This document shows, piece after piece, positions 39,342-47,770 of a stretch of 64,000 nucleotides of DNA. Location: contig NZ_VFPH01000001.1 in assembly GCF_006717045.1 (NCBI RefSeq), positions 1,922,001-1,986,000 of the forward strand, written 5' to 3'. The DNA comes from Pseudonocardia cypriaca. Its GTDB lineage: Bacteria; Actinomycetota; Actinomycetes; Mycobacteriales; Pseudonocardiaceae. The notes below the pieces were generated by a model that did not search any database, had not been told where the DNA came from, and saw only the letters and a program-made list of their open reading frames with translations. The stretch's first letter is position 1. Every line of letters starts with the position of its first letter. The translations under genes and the position numbers were made by a program.

Positions 39342-39389
39342 GCGTGCCCTTCCCGCGAGTCGGGGTCTGGATGCACGCGAGTCGCGGTC
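39342..39389 (+). repeat. GCGAGTCG repeat element, copy 2
   Basis: Starts two bases after the bluB-cobT stop. GCGTGCCCTTCCCGCGAGTC then GGGGTCTGGATGCACGCGAG; a further GCGAGTC follows at 39395-39401, overlapping the stop of the convergent DUF998 gene. It matches 25602-25646 in inverted orientation. A role at transcript ends is possible but there is no strong hairpin. Confidence 0.8.
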
Positions 39390-39399
39390 TCGGTGCGAG

Positions 39400-40128
39400 T
39401 CAGGGGCGCGGGGCGACCGTGGGCGCCCCGGGCGGCGGGGTGGCGGTGGCGCGACGCCACACCGCGGGCCACGACACGCGGACGAGCTGCACCGCCAGCG
39501 CCGCCACCACGGCGACGTGGAACGCGAGCACCATCCGCTGGAGGACGCCGCCGACGTCGACCGGGCCGAAGATGCCGGGCACCACGTCGTCCAGCCGGCT
39601 GGCCAGGTACGCCGCGGCGAGCACCGCGGCTGCGATCGAGAGCGTGCGGACCGTGGAGACGACGGGCGCCCACTCCTGCTTCTCGGCGAGCCGGGCCGCG
39701 GCCGCGAGCCCGGCGAACGACAGCACGGCGAGGATGCCGGCACCCGCGAACTGGTGCACCCAGCCGCCGAACGTCATGACCCCCGGCGTGCCGTCGGCGG
39801 GGAAGACCGCGGCGAGCACCAGGCAGACCGCCCACACCGCGAGCAGGACGGTGGGCCGGCCGGCCATCCGCACGCCCGAGCGGGCCATCCCGACCAGCAC
39901 GGCGAGCGTCCCGACGGCGAGCGCCACCGCCGCCGAGAAGAACAGCTGCTCACCGCCCTCGACGAAGGCGTAGTAGCTCAGCGGCACCGAGATCGGGTCG
40001 ACCTCGCGGAAGTAGGTGACACCGAGGTAGACCATGATCACGGTCGAGCGGGCCAGTGCGAGCAACGCGAGCACCGCGAGGAGCAGCGGGGCCACACCCA
40101 GCCGGCCCGATCGCTTCACGCCCCGCAT
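39400..40128 (-). CDS. DUF998-type integral membrane protein
   Basis: 242 aa with about six transmembrane segments (VAPLLLAVLALLALARST, LFFSAAVALAVGTLAVLVG, PTVLLAVWAVCLVLAAVF, FAGAGILAVLSFAGLAAAA, IAAAVLAAAYLAS, LAFHVAVVAALAVQLV). The FPADGTPGVMTFGGWVHQF loop, with Asp and His near a membrane boundary, fits the DUF998 family, whose function is unknown. ATG 40128. It is convergent with the cobalamin cluster and lies on the same strand as the DsbA-like gene. Confidence 0.78.
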   Translation of the reverse strand: MRGVKRSGRLGVAPLLLAVLALLALARSTVIMVYLGVTYFREVDPISVPLSYYAFVEGGEQLFFSAAVALAVGTLAVLVGMARSGVRMAGRPTVLLAVWAVCLVLAAVFPADGTPGVMTFGGWVHQFAGAGILAVLSFAGLAAAARLAEKQEWAPVVSTVRTLSIAAAVLAAAYLASRLDDVVPGIFGPVDVGGVLQRMVLAFHVAVVAALAVQLVRVSWPAVWRRATATPPPGAPTVAPRP

Positions 40129-40196
40129 TGTGGACCCCCGTTCTCCCGCCGGCGATCATGCGAACGCGGCGCGCCGGGTGGTCTGTTCCCGGCGGG

Positions 40197-40739
40197 TCAG
40201 AGCGCGAGGCCCACCGACGCCGGTGCTGTGGTCTCCAGTGCCTCCACGAGGTGCTCGACCGTGACCGAGCCGCGGTAGATCTCGCCGTTGACGAACAGGG
40301 TGGGGGTACCCCGTACGCCGCTGCGGACACCCGAGTTGAAGTCGGCCTCGACGCGGTCCTCGACGAACCGGGTGGCCGGCCACGTGACCTTCTCCGGCGG
40401 GATGCCGATCTCCTCCGCGTAGCGGCGCAGGTCCTCCTGCCGCAGCGCGGGCTCGTCGCCCGAGTAGAGCTTGGCGTGCATCGGCCAGAACTGGCCCTTG
40501 AGCGCCGCACCCTCCGCGGCGACGGCCGCCGACAGCGCGTACGGGTGCAGCTCGGCGAGCGGGAAGTGCCGGAAGACGAAGACGAGCCGGTCGCCGAGCC
40601 GCTGGCGGACCTCTTCGATGATCGGGTATGCGCGCCGGCAGTACGGGCACTCGAAGTCGCCGTACTCGACGAGCGAGAGCTCCGCGCCGAGTACGCCCTG
40701 GAGGTGGTCGTAGCTGCCGATCCGGGGTTGGAGAGGAAT
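40197..40739 (-). CDS. DsbA-family thioredoxin-fold protein, probable ATT start
   Basis: 180 aa. Thioredoxin-like active site FECPYCRRAYP (Cys31, Cys34), the helical insertion HPYALSAAVAAEGAALKGQF and the cis-Pro loop GVRGTPTLFVNGEIYRG. No ATG, GTG or TTG exists in this frame between an in-frame TAA upstream and the CPYC motif. ATT at 40739, five bases after a perfect AGGGAGG, is the best start; the first ATG (40481) would remove the active site. No signal peptide, so probably cytoplasmic. Divergent from nhaA: NhaA and DsbA-like domains are often fused in actinobacteria, so the pair may act together. Confidence 0.8.
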   Translation of the reverse strand: MPLQPRIGSYDHLQGVLGAELSLVEYGDFECPYCRRAYPIIEEVRQRLGDRLVFVFRHFPLAELHPYALSAAVAAEGAALKGQFWPMHAKLYSGDEPALRQEDLRRYAEEIGIPPEKVTWPATRFVEDRVEADFNSGVRSGVRGTPTLFVNGEIYRGSVTVEHLVEALETTAPASVGLAL

Positions 40740-40796
40740 CGTGGCCTCCCTGACGTACTGATCGGGCTGGGTGTCGCCGATGGCAGGATCACGCCG

Positions 40797-42137
40797 GTGA
40801 CGGTGACAACCTTAGCCGAGCGCGGTGACCTGAGCCGGGCCGCGCGCGACTTCCTGCGCACCGAGTCCGGGTCGGCCGTGCTGCTCCTCACGGCTGCGGT
40901 GCTGGCGCTGGCCTGGGCGAACCTCGGGTCGGGTTACGAGGAGTTCTGGCACACCCACGTCGCGCTGACCTTCGGCGACATGGAGCTGGCGCTCGACCTG
41001 CGGCACTGGGTCAACGACGGGCTCATGGTGCTGTTCTTCTTCAGCGTCGGGCTGGAGATCTCCCGGGAGATGGTGCTCGGGGAGCTGCGCGGCATCCGGG
41101 CACTGGCCGCCCCGACGATCGCCGCCATCGGCGGGCTCACCGTGCCCGCGCTGCTGTTCCTGCTGTTCAACGGGGGTGGCCCGGCGGCGGGGGCGTGGGG
41201 CATCGCGATCTCCACCGACACGGCCGTGGTGATCGGCGTGCTGGCGCTCGTCGGTCCGCGGTGCCCCGACCAGCTGCGCGTGTTCCTGCTCGCGCTCGCG
41301 ATCGTCGACGACATCGGGGCCGTCGCCGCGATCGCCATCTTCTACACCGACGACGTGCAGGTCACGGCGCTCGTGCTGTCGGTCGTGCTGTTCCTGGCGC
41401 TGCTCGGGCTGCGCTTCGCGCCGTTCTGGCGCACCCCGATCTACGTGCTCATCGGCGTGGTGATGTGGCTCGCCGTGCTGAACTCCGGGGTCCACCCGAG
41501 CGTGGTCGGGGTCGCGATGGGCCTGCTCGTCAACGCCTACGCCCCGCGACTGCGCGACGTGATGCGGGCGCAGGTGCTGGGCAGCAGCTTCATGCTCGAC
41601 CCCAGTCCCGAGCGGGCGCTGGCGGCGCAGGCGGCCGTCACCGAGGTGGTCTCACCCAACGAGCGGCTGCAGCTGCGCATCCAGCCGTGGAGCAGCTACG
41701 TGATCGTGCCGCTCTTCGTGCTGGCCAACGCCGGTGTAGTGATCACCGGCGAGACGCTCGCCGCGGCGTTCACCTCGCCCCTGACCTGGGGCATCATCGT
41801 CGGGCTCACGGTCGGGAAGCTCGTCGGCGTCACGGCGGGCACGTGGGTGGCGCTGCGCACCGGCCTCGGCCGCGTGCCCGACACCCTGCGCTGGGGGCAG
41901 CTGATCGGTGGCGCCGGGCTGGCCGGGATCGGGTTCACCGTGGCGCTCTTCGTGACGGAGCTGGCGCTCGACGACGAGGAGCTCGTGACCGACGCGAAGA
42001 TCGGGATCCTCACGGGCTCCCTGCTCGCGGCCCTGATCGGCTGGTTGATCTTCCGGCTCGCGGGCGAGCGGGGTGGCCAGTGCGCGCCGAGCGGCCTCCC
42101 GGTGCTCCCGCCCCGTCCCTGGCGCCCGCCGGCCTGA
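40797..42137 (+). CDS. nhaA: Na+/H+ antiporter NhaA
   Basis: 446 aa with about 11-12 TM helices. Diagnostic NhaA segments: HWVNDGLMVLFFFSVGLEI, GIAISTDTAVVIGVLALVG (the STDTA assembly of helix IV), FLLALAIVDDIGAVAAIAIF (paired Asp of the ion-binding site) and LIGGAGLAGIGFTVALFV. It exchanges two protons for one Na+ or Li+ and supports pH and salt homeostasis. GTG 40797 (another GTG at 40803). A longer upstream reading frame to 40056 covers the divergent DsbA gene and is not used. Confidence 0.94.
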   Translation: MTVTTLAERGDLSRAARDFLRTESGSAVLLLTAAVLALAWANLGSGYEEFWHTHVALTFGDMELALDLRHWVNDGLMVLFFFSVGLEISREMVLGELRGIRALAAPTIAAIGGLTVPALLFLLFNGGGPAAGAWGIAISTDTAVVIGVLALVGPRCPDQLRVFLLALAIVDDIGAVAAIAIFYTDDVQVTALVLSVVLFLALLGLRFAPFWRTPIYVLIGVVMWLAVLNSGVHPSVVGVAMGLLVNAYAPRLRDVMRAQVLGSSFMLDPSPERALAAQAAVTEVVSPNERLQLRIQPWSSYVIVPLFVLANAGVVITGETLAAAFTSPLTWGIIVGLTVGKLVGVTAGTWVALRTGLGRVPDTLRWGQLIGGAGLAGIGFTVALFVTELALDDEELVTDAKIGILTGSLLAALIGWLIFRLAGERGGQCAPSGLPVLPPRPWRPPA

Positions 42138-42210
42138 GCCACGCCCGTGGCCGCTGCCGGACGACGCGGACGGTGCCGGAGCCGAGCGACCGACCCCTCC
42201 ATTCTGCTCT

Positions 42211-42240
42211 GAACTCGTATAGTATGAATCTCGTATCATA
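42211..42240. promoter_or_regulatory. Candidate MarR-binding site upstream of doxX-like gene
   Basis: AT-rich stretch in very GC-rich DNA. CTCGTAT occurs twice (42214-42220, 42230-42236), and GAATCTCGTATCA (42226-42238) recurs exactly at 43920-43932 in the promoter of the DUF385 gene. The MarR gene lies between the two promoters, so these are probably its operators. Confidence 0.68.
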
Positions 42241-42274
42241 TGGAGCGAGCTCGGAACGACACCCGGAGGTCATC

Positions 42275-42781
42275 GTGCTCGACATCGCGCTGTGGGCGGC
42301 GCAGGGGCTCCTCGCACTGTTCTTCCTCGCCGCCGGAGTGCCCAAGGTGGCCGGCCGCGGCATCGACCGCTGGGTCGGCTTCGAGGACTTCCCCCGTGGC
42401 CTCACGATCCTCATCGGCGTGGCCGAGGTGGTGGGGGCCGTCGCACTGGTGCTCCCCTCGATCGTGGGCGCCTTCGAGTGGACGATCCCGCTCGCCGCGA
42501 TCGGGATCGCCGTCATCTCCCTCATGGCCAGCGGCTTCCACGTCCGGGCCGCCGAGGGGATCTCCACGGTCGAGACCGCGCTCCTGGCTGCACTCGCGAG
42601 CTCGATCGCGATCGGCCGGTGGGGGGAGACCGCGTCCGCGCCGGCCGTGCCGGCCGGTGCACTCGTGATCGTGATCGCGCTCCTCGTCCCCTCGATCGTC
42701 TTCGTGCTCGTCGTGCTCGTGATGCGCCCGGTCGGACCGGGGGATGGAACCGGATCGCGGCGCGTGGCCGGCGCGGGCTGA
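42275..42781 (+). CDS. DoxX-family membrane protein
   Basis: 168 aa with four TM helices. The N-terminal WAAQGLLALFFLAAGVPKV is the DoxX signature (…aG..K..), followed by GFEDFPRGLTILIGVAEVVG, a helix around SLMASGFHVRAAEG and LVIVIALLVPSIVFVLVVLV. DoxX proteins are small quinone- or redox-linked membrane proteins. GTG 42275 with GGAGG at 42265-42269. MarR gene downstream; probably inducible by the MarR ligand. Confidence 0.85.
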   Translation: MLDIALWAAQGLLALFFLAAGVPKVAGRGIDRWVGFEDFPRGLTILIGVAEVVGAVALVLPSIVGAFEWTIPLAAIGIAVISLMASGFHVRAAEGISTVETALLAALASSIAIGRWGETASAPAVPAGALVIVIALLVPSIVFVLVVLVMRPVGPGDGTGSRRVAGAG

Positions 42782-42876
42782 CCGCCCGCGGAGCCTGCTC
42801 CCGCGGGGTGGCGAGGTCCCGGCCGTTCCGGGCGCCGACTAACCTCCGCTGCAGGTCCCGCAGAGAGTCGAACCGT

Positions 42877-43371
42877 ATGAGAACAGGATCTTCCGAGGTG
42901 GATGGTGCCCCGCTGCGGCGCGGACCGCTGCAGGCATCGGTGCGCCAGTCGCTCAACGAGACGGCGCTGCAGCTGGCGTTGCTCAACCGCAGGGTGGGCG
43001 GGCGTCTGGAGCTGAAGGACGCCGACCTCGAGTGTCTGAACCTCGTCCACAACGAGGGACCGTTGACCCCGAGCGTCCTGGCGCGCCGCGCCGCGCTCCA
43101 CCCCGCCACCGTCACCGGTGTGCTCGACCGCCTCGAACGCGGGGGATGGGTGGTCCGGGAGCGGGATCCCGCCAACCGGCGCGCGGTGCTCGTGCGGGCG
43201 TTGCGCGACCGCAACGCCGAGCTGTTCGGGCTCCTGTCCGGGATGACGACGGCGATGGGCGAGATCCTCGAGGAGTACAGCACCGACGAGCTGAGGGTCA
43301 TCGCCGACTTCCTGGAGCGCACCGCCGCCGCGGGCCGGCGCGCCACCGACGAGCTCGCGACGGAGGGCTGA
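42877..43371 (+). CDS. MarR-family transcriptional regulator
   Basis: 164 aa. Winged helix-turn-helix: EGPLTPSVLARRAALHPATV then TGVLDRLERGGWVVRERDP, preceded and followed by dimerisation helices (ETALQLALLNRRVGGRLEL; MGEILEEYSTDELRVIADFL). ATG 42877. Sits between two genes whose promoters share the GAATCTCGTATCA motif, and probably represses both the DoxX and the DUF385 gene. Confidence 0.9.
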   Translation: MRTGSSEVDGAPLRRGPLQASVRQSLNETALQLALLNRRVGGRLELKDADLECLNLVHNEGPLTPSVLARRAALHPATVTGVLDRLERGGWVVRERDPANRRAVLVRALRDRNAELFGLLSGMTTAMGEILEEYSTDELRVIADFLERTAAAGRRATDELATEG

Positions 43372-43436
43372 GGTCGCGCGGCTGCCTCGGCGCCGCCGCG
43401 TCGTGCTTCGGAACGCGGCGGCGCGGCTCGGGTCCG

Positions 43437-43895
43437 TCAGGCCGGCTCGACGCGGAACACCGCGATGCGGTCGGCGGCCGCGACCACCGCGTCGGCGGTG
43501 GGGGCGGCAGCCAGTCCGTTGGTGACGTAGCGCTCGGCCACGTGGTCCGGCTGGGTCTCCACGACCTCGCGGAGCAGTGGGCGACGCTCCTCCACAGGCA
43601 CCTCCACCAGCCGCACCACCGAGCTTCGGCGGCCGCGGGTCAACGTGACCGTGTCCGCGGCCCGCACATTGGCCACCCACGCGGCGTTCGGGAACGCCTG
43701 GACGATGTAGCGGCCGCCCGTCAGCGGGAGCACCGCGATCGGGAAGGTGCGGGCGCGTCCGCTGCGGCGCCCGGTGACGGTGAGGAGCTCCATCGGCCCG
43801 AACGCCACACCGATGCGCTGGAGTCCGGTGATGACCTTGTTGATCCGGTTGACCGTGCGGCGGTAGCTCTGTGCCTTCTGCGCGTCATGAGGCAT
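43437..43895 (-). CDS. Deazaflavin (F420)-dependent nitroreductase-family protein (DUF385)
   Basis: 152 aa. The split beta-barrel F420-binding family to which Ddn belongs: KVITGLQRIGVAFGPMELLTVTGRRSGRARTFPI (quoted in part: MELLTVTGRRSGRARTFPI), GGRYIVQAFPNAAWVANVRA, and DTVTLTRGRRSSVVRLVEV. It probably uses reduced F420 to reduce quinones or nitro compounds. ATG 43895. The promoter carries the same motif as the doxX-like gene, suggesting a MarR-controlled quinone or electrophile response. Confidence 0.88.
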   Translation of the reverse strand: MPHDAQKAQSYRRTVNRINKVITGLQRIGVAFGPMELLTVTGRRSGRARTFPIAVLPLTGGRYIVQAFPNAAWVANVRAADTVTLTRGRRSSVVRLVEVPVEERRPLLREVVETQPDHVAERYVTNGLAAAPTADAVVAAADRIAVFRVEPA

Positions 43896-43913
43896 GCCGA
43901 CAGCGTACCCAAA

Positions 43914-43932
43914 TCGTACGAATCTCGTATCA
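43914..43932. promoter_or_regulatory. Candidate MarR-binding site upstream of DUF385 gene
   Basis: TCGTACGA palindrome (43914-43921) running into GAATCTCGTATCA (43920-43932), which is identical to 42226-42238. It is located 18-36 bases upstream of the DUF385 start. Confidence 0.68.
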
Positions 43933-43977
43933 GACGGATCTCGAATAATCTGAAGCTCGTTCCTGGCTTGTACCCGG

Positions 43978-45306
43978 TCAGGCCAGGCTGGCCAGCGGGT
44001 CGGCCCGGGTGAGGTCCGGGTCGTCGGCCTTCAACGTGCGTGCCTTGCCGGGGCCGGTGGTGCGCGTCTCGAACCTGACCGTGACGCGGCCGTGGCCGGC
44101 ACCCTGCACCCATCCGTGGCCGTGCTCGGGGTGTGCGACGTCGTCGCCCGGGCGCCAGGGGCGCTCGACGGCGGGCTCCTCGTCCGGCTGCATGGGCTCG
44201 CCCGCCTCGACGGGTGCCGGCACGGGCGCATCGGACACCGGGGCGAGCGGCTCGAACAGGGCGGGCGGCGGGTCGTCGGTGAGACCGGCGAGCGACACGC
44301 CGATCAGCCGCACCCCGCCCTCGGGCACCGCCGAGCGGGCGAGCCGCTGCGCGACGGCGGTGAGGGCGCCGAGATCGGTGCTCGCGATGCCGGTCGTCTC
44401 CGACCGGCTGGCCGTGGTGAAGTCGGCGCTGCGCACCTTCACCGTGACGGTGCGCGCCGCCCGGCCGGACTCGACGAGCCTGCGGTGGGCGGCCTCGGCC
44501 ATCCGGGCCACGGCCTCGTGTACGGCGGCCATCGCGGTGAGATCGGTGTCGAAGGTGGTCTCGGCGCTGACCTGCTTGGCAGCACCACGCGGCGCCACCG
44601 GCCGCTCGTCGACGCCGCGGGCGAGCCGGTGCAGCTCGGTGCCGATCGCCGTGCCGAGCAGGCCGTGGATCTCGCGCAGGTCCATCGCGGCGAGCTCGCC
44701 GATGGTGCGTACGCCGAGCTTGTGCAGCCCGGCCTCGGCCACCGGTCCCACCCCCCACAGCGAGCGCACCGGCAGCGGCGCGAGCACCTCCCGCTCCTCA
44801 TCGGGCGCGACGACCCGCAGCCCGTCGGGCTTCGCCAGCTCCGAGGCGATCTTCGCGAGCTGCTTGCCCGACCCCGCGCCGACCGAGGCCGGAAGGCCGG
44901 TGGCGGCACGGACGTCGGCCCGCAACCGGGCGCAGAACCTCTCCATCTCCGCCGCGGAGGCGCCGGCCAGTGCAGGCGGCTCGAGGAACGCCTCGTCGAT
45001 CGAGACCGGCTCCAGGACGGGGGAGGCGTCGGCGAGGACGCCCATCACCCGCGAGCTCAGCTCCTTGTACAGCGTGAACCGCGCGGGCAGCACCACGGCG
45101 TGCGGGCAGAGCCGGCGCGCCTGTCCCATGGGCATGGCCGACCGCGCCCCGAACACCCGCGCCTGGTAGCTGGCGCCCGCCACGACGGCCCGCGGCCCCA
45201 GCCCACCCACCAGGACCGGCCGGTCGCGCAGCGTGGGACGGGTGAGCTGCTCGGAGGCGGCGAAGAACGCGTCCATGTCCAGGTGGAGGACCCAACGCGC
45301 GGCCAC
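43978..45306 (-). CDS. dinB: DNA polymerase IV (Y-family)
   Basis: 442 aa. Catalytic motifs WVLHLDMDAFFAASEQL (Asp8/Asp10 of the palm) and EPVSIDEAFLE (second Asp-Glu pair), then the helix-hairpin-helix (LWGVGPVAEAGLHKLGVRTI) and the little-finger domain (KQVSAETTFDTDL). The C-terminal ~75 residues (PDEEPAVERPWRPGDDVAHPEHGHGWVQG, in part PGDDVAHPEHGHGWVQG) form an extension seen in actinobacterial DinB homologues. It performs error-prone translesion synthesis. GTG 45306, divergent from the flavoprotein gene. Confidence 0.95.
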   Translation of the reverse strand: MAARWVLHLDMDAFFAASEQLTRPTLRDRPVLVGGLGPRAVVAGASYQARVFGARSAMPMGQARRLCPHAVVLPARFTLYKELSSRVMGVLADASPVLEPVSIDEAFLEPPALAGASAAEMERFCARLRADVRAATGLPASVGAGSGKQLAKIASELAKPDGLRVVAPDEEREVLAPLPVRSLWGVGPVAEAGLHKLGVRTIGELAAMDLREIHGLLGTAIGTELHRLARGVDERPVAPRGAAKQVSAETTFDTDLTAMAAVHEAVARMAEAAHRRLVESGRAARTVTVKVRSADFTTASRSETTGIASTDLGALTAVAQRLARSAVPEGGVRLIGVSLAGLTDDPPPALFEPLAPVSDAPVPAPVEAGEPMQPDEEPAVERPWRPGDDVAHPEHGHGWVQGAGHGRVTVRFETRTTGPGKARTLKADDPDLTRADPLASLA

Positions 45307-45359
45307 GTCGCCATTGTCCCTGGACGGACCGACAGTCCTGGCCGTAGCGTGCGGTAGAC

Positions 45360-46013
45360 GTGGCCACCGCAGAGATCAGCCCAGAGATCGTCAGCACCGA
45401 GATCAGCACCGTCGCCGAGCTGGAAGCCCTCGTCGGCCCCCCGATGAAGGCCGCGGCGGAGAAGGTCCGCCCTTCGCTCGACGCGATCGACCGGCTGTGG
45501 CTGGAGCACTCCCCGCTCTGCCTGATCGGCACGAGCGACGCCGAGGGCAATCTCGACGTCTCGCCGAAGGGCGACCCGGCGGGCCGGCTCGCCCACGTGA
45601 TCGACGACCAGACCCTCGCCATCGCGGAGCGACCCGGCAACCGGCGGGTCGACGGCTACCGCAACGTCCTGGCGAACCCGCACGTCGGGCTGATCTTCCT
45701 CGTGCCGGGCCGCGGTGACACCCTCCGGGTCAACGGCCGGGCCCGGCTCCTGCGCGACGCCCCGTACTTCGAGGAGATGGTGGTGAAGGGGCACCGGCCG
45801 ATCCTCGCCCTCGAGGTGGCGATCGACGAGATCTTCTACCACTGCGCGAAGGCGTTCATGCGGTCGAAGCTGTGGCAGCCCGAGACGTGGGACCACGAGG
45901 CGATCCCCTCGACGGCGCGCATCGCGAAGGCCCTGACCCGCAAGGACGCCCCGCTCGAGGAGCTCGAGGCGTACTACGGGCCGTCGTACGCGGAGAAGCT
46001 CTACCGCGCCTGA
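45360..46013 (+). CDS. Pyridoxamine 5'-phosphate oxidase-family FMN protein
   Basis: 217 aa. Split-barrel flavoprotein of the MSMEG_1061-like type: HSPLCLIGTSDAEGNLDVSP, GDPAGRLAHVIDDQTLAIAE, RPGNRRVDGYRNVLANPHVG and LIFLVPGRGDTLRVNGRARL, then FYHCAKAFMRSKLW. It probably binds FMN and acts on an unknown small molecule. GTG at 45360; no strong Shine-Dalgarno. The 3' end overlaps the convergent phosphopantetheinyl transferase gene by 13 bases. Confidence 0.87.
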   Translation: MATAEISPEIVSTEISTVAELEALVGPPMKAAAEKVRPSLDAIDRLWLEHSPLCLIGTSDAEGNLDVSPKGDPAGRLAHVIDDQTLAIAERPGNRRVDGYRNVLANPHVGLIFLVPGRGDTLRVNGRARLLRDAPYFEEMVVKGHRPILALEVAIDEIFYHCAKAFMRSKLWQPETWDHEAIPSTARIAKALTRKDAPLEELEAYYGPSYAEKLYRA

Positions 46014-46669
46014 GCGGCGAGGAGGTCGTCGCCGCGCTGCTCGGCGACCGCCGGCCGCGCGCCCGTGCCCGCGACGGCGGCGTGGTACCCGGGCCCGGGG
46101 CGCAGGTCGGCGAGCCAAAGCGGTTCCCGCGGGGCGTCCTCCCCGGTCCAGTCGAGCACGCCCGCCGGGCCGAGCGTGATCGCCGACATCGGCGTGGCGA
46201 GCCCGGTGCCGACCGCCTTGAGCAACGCCTCCTTGCGCGTCCATAGCGTGAAGAAGGCGCCGGCGTCGGCGGCGGACTCCCGCGGCGAGCAGACGTGGGC
46301 GGCCATCCCCGGGAGGTCGGACAGCTCGCGGACCTGCTCGACGTCGAGCCCGACGTCCCCGCCGGGGTGCACGGCGACGCCGACGAGATCGCCGGCGTGA
46401 GTGAGGGAGAACCCGGGCCCGCCCGGCAGCACCGGCTTCCCGTGCTGCGCGCCGCAGCGGCAGGTGCGGTCGAACACCAGCGCGTCCGCCGGCCGGCCGG
46501 CGTCGTCGGCGAGCACCAGCCGCACGAGGGCGTGCGCCGCGAGGTAGCGGGCCTGGTCGGCGGGGCGGCGGAAGCGGTGCAGCCGGTCGCGCTCGTGGCC
46601 GTCGAGCAGGGCGACCAGCCCCGGGGCGTCCGCGGGCGCCACCGGGGCCGCCCACCACACGACGGTCAC
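46001..46669 (-). CDS. 4'-phosphopantetheinyl transferase (Sfp type)
   Basis: 222 aa. GKPVLPGGPGFSLTHAGDLV, the magnesium-binding GLDVEQVREL and the helix FFTLWTRKEALLKAVGTGL are the Sfp/PPTase signature. RTCRCGAQHGKP upstream is typical too. It moves the phosphopantetheine arm of CoA onto carrier proteins of fatty acid, polyketide or peptide synthases; none lies in the window. GTG 46669. The DUF574 methyltransferase lies upstream in the same direction, 14 bases away. Confidence 0.92.
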   Translation of the reverse strand: MTVVWWAAPVAPADAPGLVALLDGHERDRLHRFRRPADQARYLAAHALVRLVLADDAGRPADALVFDRTCRCGAQHGKPVLPGGPGFSLTHAGDLVGVAVHPGGDVGLDVEQVRELSDLPGMAAHVCSPRESAADAGAFFTLWTRKEALLKAVGTGLATPMSAITLGPAGVLDWTGEDAPREPLWLADLRPGPGYHAAVAGTGARPAVAEQRGDDLLAAQAR

Positions 46670-46683
46670 GCGGGCGGTTCTCC

Positions 46684-47478
46684 TCAGGGCTTGCGGCCGA
46701 CGCCGCAGTACGCGTCGATGTGCTCGGCCTGGCCGACCTCGACGTCGGCCGGGCGCCACAGGGTGACGGGCACGACGCCGGGTTCGACCAGCTCCGTGCC
46801 GGCGAACCAGCCGCGGATCTCGTCGACGGTGCGCAGCGCGTACGGCGACCCCAGCTCGCCCTGCGCCTGCGCGCCCCTGACGACGGCCTCGCTGGTGCTG
46901 GTGCCGTCCCACAGCGCCAGGTAGCTCCCGGACGGGACCGCGTCGACCACCCGGGAGATGATCGAGCGCGCCTCGTCGTAGTCGGGGACGTAGCCGAACA
47001 CCCCCATGAACAGCACGGCGATGGGCTGGGAGAAGTCGAGGATCTCCCGCGCCTGCTCGACGATGCGCTCCGGCTGGTGGTAGTCGGCGTTGATGTACTC
47101 GGTGACGCCCTCCGGAGTGGTGTTGACCAGCAGGGCGCGCGCGTGTGCGAGCACGAGCGGGTCGTTGTCCACGTAGACGATCTTGGCTTCGGGCGTGACC
47201 GACTGGGCCACCTCGTGCGTGTTCTGCATGGTGGGCAGGCCCGTGCCGATGTCGAGGAACTGGCGGATGCCCGCCTCACCTGCGAGGAAGCGCACCGCGC
47301 GCGTCAGGAACTGCCGGGACTTGAACGCCATGTCCACGATCTCCGGGAACACGGCGCTCACGGCGTCTGCGATCTCCCGGTCGGCGGCGTAGTTGTCCTT
47401 GCCGCCCAGCCAGTAGTTCCAGATCCGGGCCCCGTGCGGAACGTCGGGGCGGATGTCTGGCACGGGTTGGTCGGTCAC
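46684..47478 (-). CDS. SAM-dependent methyltransferase of the DUF574 family
   Basis: 264 aa. PHGARIWNYWLGGKDNYAADRE at the N-terminus (in part IWNYWLGGKDNYAADRE) is the hallmark of this actinobacterial family, which has numerous paralogues per genome. It is followed by FLDIGTGLPTMQNTHEVA (SAM-binding motif), IVYVDNDPLVLAHARALL and LFMGVFGYVPD. Substrates are unknown. GTG 47478 with GGAGGAA upstream. It shares the divergent promoter region with the rifampin monooxygenase gene. Confidence 0.92.
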   Translation of the reverse strand: MTDQPVPDIRPDVPHGARIWNYWLGGKDNYAADREIADAVSAVFPEIVDMAFKSRQFLTRAVRFLAGEAGIRQFLDIGTGLPTMQNTHEVAQSVTPEAKIVYVDNDPLVLAHARALLVNTTPEGVTEYINADYHQPERIVEQAREILDFSQPIAVLFMGVFGYVPDYDEARSIISRVVDAVPSGSYLALWDGTSTSEAVVRGAQAQGELGSPYALRTVDEIRGWFAGTELVEPGVVPVTLWRPADVEVGQAEHIDAYCGVGRKP

Positions 47479-47657
47479 GGGAGGTTCCTCCGGAAGAGGT
47501 ACGCGAGCAGTAGCGGCCTCGTGACGGTATCGCAACGGGTGACCGTGGAGATCACCCGAGCGGGGTGCTGGCGGCGCACCGGACACGTGGAGGGCGGTCG
47601 ACTCCACCGTCGGGCGCGAGTGTCGGCTCCTGCCTCTTTCAACGTATAGCGCACCGG

Positions 47658-47676
47658 GGGTCTTGCGGCAAGACCC
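47658..47676. promoter_or_regulatory. Rifamycin-associated element (RAE)
   Basis: Perfect 19-bp inverted repeat GGGTCTTGCGGCAAGACCC, 94 bases upstream of the rox-like start. It closely matches, from memory, the RAE found upstream of rifamycin-inactivation genes of actinobacteria (core CTTGCGGCAAG). It is expected to mediate rifamycin induction. The rest of 47479-47770 carries the divergent DUF574 promoter and no other obvious feature. Confidence 0.85.
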
Positions 47677-47770
47677 GGGTGGTGCCGCAGGATGGCCCGG
47701 CGAAACCAAATGCAGCGAGAACAACCAATTTCGTGCTGGCCGAAATGCGACGCCAATGAATGGACGGTTC

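Noticed and set aside
40056..40796. Upstream extension of the nhaA frame (about 247 extra residues)
   Set aside because: It is antisense to the DsbA-like gene, which has a CPYC site; NhaA starts normally at 40797.
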